Source: Rosellinia necatrix
Taxonomy: Eukaryota; Ascomycota; Sordariomycetes; Xylariales; Xylariaceae
Assembly: GCA_021209875.1 (NCBI GenBank)
Contig: JAGYVD010000002.1
Span: 248,001-312,000, forward strand
Length of the DNA stretch: 64,000 bases
Direction: 5' to 3'
Shown: piece after piece, positions 58,968 through 64,000 of the stretch
How the letters are laid out: each line of letters starts with the position of its first letter
Numbering within the stretch: the stretch's first letter is position 1
The notes under the pieces: model-generated
The model's input: the letters and a program-made list of their open reading frames with translations, nothing else
Told to the model about the DNA's origin: nothing
Database searches by the model: none
Made by a program: the position numbers and the translations under genes

Positions 58968-60443
58968 TTACACTTTGAAGGCTTTGTAAGGAGAATGCAG
59001 GTTCCTCTTCCCTACCACAATGCCATCCCCCTGACCCAAGTCCGCGTAGATGGATAGGACATCGGTGCTGTTTTCGTAATCGACGCCGCATTTCTCCGAG
59101 AAGCCCCGGAACATACCGACACGGTCTTGGATATACCGCTCGAAGCTGTTCCTGGAACAGCTGGTCCCGGGCCCGTCAGCGCAGTTTGGCAACGGCTGCG
59201 GCGCGCTGTTGACCAGCACGCGGTAGTACTCTCCGTCGTCGTACCCATGAGTCCCCTTGCAGCTCAGCCTCTCGATCGCCAGGTTCCCCAGAAACGGGAG
59301 GATGTGGGAGCTCTTCCACGCGCGGTGGTAATTGATCCGGTCGAGCGGCATCGTGTCATTGATCGCGGCCTCACTACTACCGCCGCCGCCGCCGCCGCCG
59401 CCGCCGAATACCGAGTTGTTGAACAGCCCCATGGCGACGACAACCATGGGCGGCAACTCGCGATGCGTGAAGCTCACGTACATGTCCTCGTCGCTGTCGT
59501 CGCTCAGCAGAAGGCCGGCCGTGGCGTTCAGCCAGGGCAGCCCGACGACGCCGGACGCCGGGTTCCCGTACCCGACGTTGTAGTGGTACATGATGTCCGC
59601 CGTGTACTCCCACGCGAGCCAGTCGTCCGGCGAGAAGAGGTCGAGGTCGCAGAAGGGCGAGCTGCCGCGGACCACCGACTCGTACCCGCAGAGCTCCATC
59701 ATGCCGTAGACGTCGTTGGACGTGAAGTTGAACCCGGACACCAGCGCGTTCAGCCGGGCCGCGACCGGCGCCGTGAACCTCGCCAGGTGCGCGGATGACT
59801 GCCCGCTGCCGGCCGAGGGCGAGTACGCCGGGCAGCTCTTGTACGGCGTCAGGCTGTTGGCGCCCGCCTCCTCCGACTCGTAGACGCTGACCACGCGGAT
59901 CCCGTCGTCGTCCGTCTCTAGGCCCCGCACCAGGGACTGCGCGGATTTGTACGTGCGCTCGGCTGACGACGTCCAGACGCGGCCCGGCAATCTCAGATTC
60001 GGATACCGGAATGTCAGGGTAGCCCCGAGTTGTGCGGCCTCGACCCGGCCCACGCGCGTCAGTAACTCCTGTTCTGCTTCCGTAATGGGGGCCGTCCAGC
60101 CGGAGAGGAAATTCAGAGTCGGGATCTTGGACCAGTCGATGCTAGTGTGGTTTTTCAGCTTGGAAATAAATGGCTCGAGATACTCCTCGTAGTCGAAGTC
60201 ATTGGCGTAGATGGCCGCATGCCGGTTCAGGTACGCTGCGCGAACTGGCGTACAGCCCTGTGGCGTAGAAGGGGATGCGGGCGGATCTTGCGGTTCGAAG
60301 TAGGGCGCAACACCGCCCAAGTGTTCCAGGGGGTTAAAGCTATAAGTTGAGTAGAGAGATGTCGCCGGACATGGCTGGGCCAAAAAGAATACAAGGGCTG
60401 TCTGGAACCATCGAGGTGAGTGATCCGGATCTGTGGAATGCAT
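58968..60443 (-). CDS. Secreted histidine acid phosphatase
   Basis: Extracellular phosphomonoesterase of the histidine phosphatase clan 2 (phytase / acid phosphatase branch). Intronless, 491 aa, from the ATG at 60443. A hydrophobic stretch at residues 12-29 (WFQTALVFFLAQPCPATS) looks like a signal peptide, and several N-glycosylation sequons (NHTS, NFTS, NATA, NNSV, NDTM, NSTD) fit secretion. FNPLEHLGGVAPYFEP (36-51) is the usual N-terminal motif. The catalytic region is YLNRHAAIYANDFDYE, with Arg74-His75 present but not the textbook R-H-G-x-R-x-P. The C-terminal acid/base motif region is SFTHRELPPM (about 323-332). An insert of nine Gly occurs near residue 345. The enzyme is transcribed divergently from the pectate lyase gene. 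Confidence 0.9.
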   Translation of the reverse strand: MHSTDPDHSPRWFQTALVFFLAQPCPATSLYSTYSFNPLEHLGGVAPYFEPQDPPASPSTPQGCTPVRAAYLNRHAAIYANDFDYEEYLEPFISKLKNHTSIDWSKIPTLNFLSGWTAPITEAEQELLTRVGRVEAAQLGATLTFRYPNLRLPGRVWTSSAERTYKSAQSLVRGLETDDDGIRVVSVYESEEAGANSLTPYKSCPAYSPSAGSGQSSAHLARFTAPVAARLNALVSGFNFTSNDVYGMMELCGYESVVRGSSPFCDLDLFSPDDWLAWEYTADIMYHYNVGYGNPASGVVGLPWLNATAGLLLSDDSDEDMYVSFTHRELPPMVVVAMGLFNNSVFGGGGGGGGGSSEAAINDTMPLDRINYHRAWKSSHILPFLGNLAIERLSCKGTHGYDDGEYYRVLVNSAPQPLPNCADGPGTSCSRNSFERYIQDRVGMFRGFSEKCGVDYENSTDVLSIYADLGQGDGIVVGKRNLHSPYKAFKV

Positions 60444-61255
60444 CGTGTTTCGAGTTGCTGCGATACACTGGGCAGGTAGAGCTGTCTTTCGTCTTTCGTA
60501 ACTAGAAAGGACCGGTTGATATATGATTAAGAAACGTTTGTTTACATGTTTATAGATGATAAATGATTAGACAAGTCGCTATGACAAGTAATGACGGAGT
60601 CTCAACATGGTACCATGTACAAGTACTACCTATGTAATAGCGATGATCCCTGGCATCTGCAATCTCTGTCGTCATTACCTCTGCCAAGAGCCAAGAAAGA
60701 AACTGCAGCTAATGAAAAGCTTGTTCCCCCATCCTTTTTCTTTGTCCCTGAATGCGGAAGCTTCCTATACAACCTACCTAGGATCCCGAATATGCCGATC
60801 AATCAGTGATGCTTGTAGCCTGCGTCACTAAGAGAGCACGCCGGATCTAAGGGAGGAATTATTAGTCGATGGCGCCGACCAATACCTTTCGTAGGGTCTA
60901 AACGATATGGTGGATATTGTCAACACATAAACCGACTTTTCCCTCTTTGGGGTTGTAACAATGGCCGTCGAGTACTAATTTGGTGTGAAGGGCGAGGGAA
61001 ATCCTTGCCTCACCTGGATAGGGCTACCCAATGCTACTCCATTGTAAACACACGGAGAATTAGCACCCCCTAACGTTGTAGCTTCGCTACCACATGCTCC
61101 GCTTGCCGAGACCGTCGAGAATCTTATTAGTAACCCGGCAAAGCCGAGATAAATATAAGCAAATGAGCACAGCGCATGCGATGCCCGAGATGGCTGACCA
61201 TCGCCATTTAGGACCTTCGCGCTAGAGTGGAAAAAAAAAAAACAGGCCATCCACG
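60444..61255. promoter_or_regulatory. Divergent promoter region, phosphatase / pectate lyase
   Basis: The 812 bp between the two divergently transcribed secreted-enzyme genes must hold both promoters. No coding gene is credible in it. I could not single out operator sites by eye. An A-run (61231-61242) lies just before the lyase start. Confidence 0.5.
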
Positions 61256-63253
61256 ATGAGATTAGAACGCATCCTCCCTTTCGCCATGCTCGGGCACTGG
61301 CCCGCCGCAGCCGGTGGATCCCGTCTCCCGGCCCCGGGGCTCCGGGGCCGGGGAGACGTGCCCGCGCTGCCCGACCGGCGGCCCTTCGGCTTCGGCGCGG
61401 CGGCGACGGGCGGGGGCGTGGCGGATGAGGGCAACACGTACGTGGTGGACAACATGATGGACCTGCGCAGCGTGCTGAAGCTGGACGCGCCGCGGACGGT
61501 GTACGTGCGGGGCGAGATCCGCGGCAGCCAGATCAACGAGACCTTCTCGGGCGACTGCCAGTACTACATCGACTCGAGCGGCGTGCCGGGCTTCAACTTC
61601 ACGCTCTACGTCATGGCGCTCAACGCCACGTACACGGACGCCGTCAAGGCCGCCGTCGCCGCGGGCGAGCCGTTCGAGGGCCGCAACGCGACCGAGTACC
61701 TGGCCTTGCTGAATCGTCAGAACGTATGCCTCTTTCTAATATCAATCTCCGTCTGCGATGGGGGGGGGGAGAGGGGGATCGGGATAAATGTGTAATGCCC
61801 GGAACCGTCGTAGAACTGGTGTTAACATGATGCTCCGAAACTAGGGCTGGCGCGGCACGGCACAGAATGTGCAGAAATCGTGGGAAGCCATCGATGCGCA
61901 GGGGAACCTGACGCTGATCGGAATGGACGTGAGTCAGCCCTGCAACCCCTCCCCTGCCCCCCCTTTTTTTTTTTTTTCCTATTCTTGCCTGGTGCGGTTA
62001 CCAGAACTGGGAGGGGAAGGGGATCCCAAGATATCGTAGCCCGACGCGCGGCGGACATCCGGACATGGGGAGGGAGCCTCGATACCAACCGTGAATGAAA
62101 CCTCTCTAACCCTCCATAACCCATGCCAGTCCACGGCCGGCCTCAACGGCGTGTCCCTGATCTTCAACAGCCGCAGCAACATCATCATCCGCAACCTGCG
62201 GCTCTCGTCGCCGCGCGACTGCTTCCCGGCGCCGGAGGCGTACCCGTCGAGCTGGAACGCGCGGTACGACGCGGTGGCGTTCGTGACGACGACGACGGCG
62301 TGGCTCGACGGCAACGTGTTCGCCGACGCGGCGGGCGGGCCCGTGGCGCCCGACGACTTCCTCTGGGGCTGGCGCGTGGACCGGTACGACGGCCTCTTCG
62401 ACGCCGAGGACGGCTCCGACGACGTCACCTTCAGCCACAACGTCGTCGCCAACCACCACAAGAGCCTGCTCTGGGGCGGCGGCGAGAAGGAGGGGCCCCG
62501 CGACGTCGGCCGCATGCATTTCACCGTCTTCGCCAACCACTTCGCCAACTCCTCCAGCCGCAACCCCCTCATGCGCTTCGGCACCTTCTACGTCGCCAAC
62601 AACGTCTTCTCCAACTACGCGAACAAGCCGCCCCTATACGCGGCGTCTGGGGCGGAAGGGAGGGGCGGGGATTTCGCCTCGATCGCCGCCGCCGAGACCC
62701 CTTACCTGCCCGATTTCCAATACAACCTAGGCATATACAACCTGTAAGCAAAAAAAAAAAAACCCCGTCTTCAGCCGTAGGAAACCTCAGATATACAAAA
62801 AAAAAACGAACTAACCAAAGCCCCCTCTCCCCCCCCCATCTTCGTAGTTCCTCCGTCCTAGTCTCAGGAAACTACTTCGACCAGACCGGCGCCTACCCCT
62901 CCGACCGCAGCCGGATCTTCGCGTTCCAGAACCTCGCGACGCCCTCCCGTCCGGCGCGCTTCTGTTCGCCGCCCGACTCTCCCTCCCCCTTCCCCTCCTC
63001 GTCCCCGTCCCCGTCCTCGTCGGCTCTCGCGTCTCTCGCGCGGCCCCGCAGCGCGCTGGGCGGCGCTCCCCTGAACCTGACGGCCGACGTGCTCGGCGCG
63101 TTCGCCTACCACCTGGGCGTCGGGACGGATTCCGTCGAGGGCGGGCTCGTGGTCGATTGCGCCGCGTTCGGGCGCCAGGACATGCCCGTTCGGTTCGAGA
63201 GCCCCGAGGACGTCTTTGCGTATGTGGTTCGGAACGCGGGGCAGACTGGTTAG
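61256..63253 (+). CDS. Pectate lyase, PL1 family
   Basis: Secreted enzyme that cleaves pectate by beta-elimination, with a Ca2+-dependent parallel beta-helix fold. Exons 61256-61723, 61845-61928, 62130-62743, 62848-63253 (1572 nt, 523 aa); introns of 121, 201 and 104 nt are GT-AG and the phases agree. Motifs: AQGNLTLIG (family G-N-x-T-I-x-G), NIIIRNLRLSS, DAVAFVTTTTAWLDGN, DGLFDAEDGSDDVTFSHN (about res 270, Ca2+ Asp), HHKSLLWG, and RNPLMRFG (about 329, with the catalytic-type Arg). The N-terminus MRLERILPFAMLGHWPAAAG is a weak signal peptide. A Ser/Pro-rich insert (SPPDSPSPFPSSSPSPSSS) follows NLATPSRPARFC in the last exon and looks like a disordered loop. It is unusually long for the family (often 320-420 aa). 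Confidence 0.9.
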
Positions 63254-63593
63254 ATGTTACACCTACATGTATTTGGGTGGGTAGGTAAGTAGGGAGTGTC
63301 AGTCAGAGGTTTGTGGTGAACTGCGTACTTCCTCGCTTATATTGCTTCTGTTCTGGCTCGGGGGGTGGCACATGAACTGGAATGGCAGGGGAATGAGATG
63401 GAGGAAGCAAGTATATCGATTCTCGTACTATGTAAAGCTGTAAATGCTAATTGATGGCAACGCCGGCCCCGTTCATGATTGTCATGCACCCCTGGTGATC
63501 CCTGTGCGCCATTACCTCGCCTGTAGATGAAAGATGCCAAATATCTATACCTTAGGTGTCTCTATGCACATTCGATGTATCCGCACAGCGGGT
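63254..63593. other. Intergenic between convergent genes
   Basis: Shared 3' flank of the pectate lyase gene and the minus-strand gene that enters from the right. No gene was seen. Confidence 0.5.
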
Positions 63594-64000
63594 CTAAAAT
63601 TCATCTAACCTCGCATCCATATTTGCATTCCCATTTTCCGAGCCAAGGTTGGTGTGGACCTCTGACACTAGAGCCTGGTGTGCTAATTTGTCCCAGTCCT
63701 TCCCACCCGTATACATCACAAGATAGGGATTGATATCAGCTGCGAAGTATCTCTCGCGCCTTATGGTGGCTCTAGAGCCGCCTTCTAGAGCCGAGAGAGC
63801 GGCACGCGTCGTTCGCATGCGTTTTTTCTCAGGTTCTCCTCCCTCGCTCAGGAGATTGCTTCGCATACGGCGTTCCTTATGCAGCCGTTGGTCGTAAGAC
63901 ACGATACCGCGGACATACGGCGCCACGTCTAGACAAAGGGGCGTCATTTCTCTATCGAATACGGATGGGTCGAGGTATCCGTTCGCTAGGATCTTCTCAG
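63594..64000 (-). CDS. C-terminal part of a conserved fungal protein, tentatively Elg1/ATAD5-like AAA+ ATPase
   Basis: The frame is open from the right window edge to a stop at 63594 (135 codons seen), so the gene is partial here. The visible tail begins EKILANGYLDPSVFDREMTP and continues LCLDVAPYVRGIVSYDQRL, KRMRTTRAALSALEGGSRAT and RRERYFAADINPYLV. It is basic and well conserved in appearance. By recall, this tail occurs in fungal AAA+ ATPases annotated as Elg1/ATAD5-type PCNA unloaders. The ATPase domain itself lies outside the window, so the assignment is tentative. The last 20 residues are weakly conserved. Confidence 0.55.
   Translation of the reverse strand, partial: EKILANGYLDPSVFDREMTPLCLDVAPYVRGIVSYDQRLHKERRMRSNLLSEGGEPEKKRMRTTRAALSALEGGSRATIRRERYFAADINPYLVMYTGGKDWDKLAHQALVSEVHTNLGSENGNANMDARLDEF

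Noticed and set aside
62123..63253. 376-codon plus-strand frame overlapping the pectate lyase
   Set aside because: It is the +1 shadow of exon 3, Arg/Gln/Pro-biased and free of motifs. Only its last part coincides with the true exon 4 frame.

Overview
The window looks like nuclear DNA of a filamentous ascomycete (Pezizomycotina, probably Sordariomycetes). The reasons are short introns (48-120 nt in most cases) with CTAAC/CTGAC-type branch sites, fungus-specific families (Zn2Cys6 activator, kinase-HET fusion, Clg1/Pho80-type cyclin, class III sirtuin, secreted histidine acid phosphatase, PL1 pectate lyase), and a 16 kb AT-rich block of transposons carrying dense C-to-T/G-to-A mutation of the repeat-induced point mutation (RIP) kind. 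Species cannot be named from the sequence alone.

Layout. 0.1-0.9 kb: a GNAT acetyltransferase on the minus strand. 0.9-18 kb: a gene-poor, repeat-spotted stretch with one weak candidate for a small secreted protein. 18.2-20.2 kb: a two-exon Pho80/Clg1-like cyclin. 22.5-24.7 kb: a six-exon nitronate monooxygenase. 26.7-43.1 kb: the AT-rich block. It resolves into three nested transposons. A Tc1/mariner-pogo (Fot1)-sized element has 38-bp perfect terminal inverted repeats and TA target duplications. A Ty1/copia-like element (plus strand, TSD AATAA) is inserted in it. A Ty3/gypsy-like element (minus strand, TSD AATAT) is inserted in the copia-like element. 43.1-45.5 kb: decayed accessory genes, namely a kinase-like gene with an in-frame TAG and a restriction-endonuclease-like unknown with a frameshift. 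47.8-48.6 kb: a bZIP regulator. 49.7-52.5 kb: a Zn2Cys6 regulator whose zinc cluster is split by a GC-AG intron. 53.6-56.8 kb: a broken kinase-HET allorecognition-type gene that has lost the core HET motif region and a central block. 57.3-58.4 kb: a class III (SIRT5-like) sirtuin. 59.0-60.4 and 61.3-63.3 kb: a divergent pair of secreted enzymes, a histidine acid phosphatase and a pectate lyase. 63.6 kb to the right edge: the C-terminal part of a gene tentatively assigned to the fungal Elg1/ATAD5-like AAA+ group.

Reading as a whole: the intact genes are dispersed fungal housekeeping, regulatory and secreted-enzyme genes with no evident pathway cluster. The accessory genes closest to the transposon block, and the HET gene 10 kb away, are pseudogenes. 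At several places the first lesion is a stop that could come from a CAG/CAA glutamine codon, so leakage of RIP-type mutation beyond the repeats is a reasonable hypothesis. All exon boundaries were set by eye from splice motifs and reading phase. No database search was run, and family names rest on recalled family patterns.
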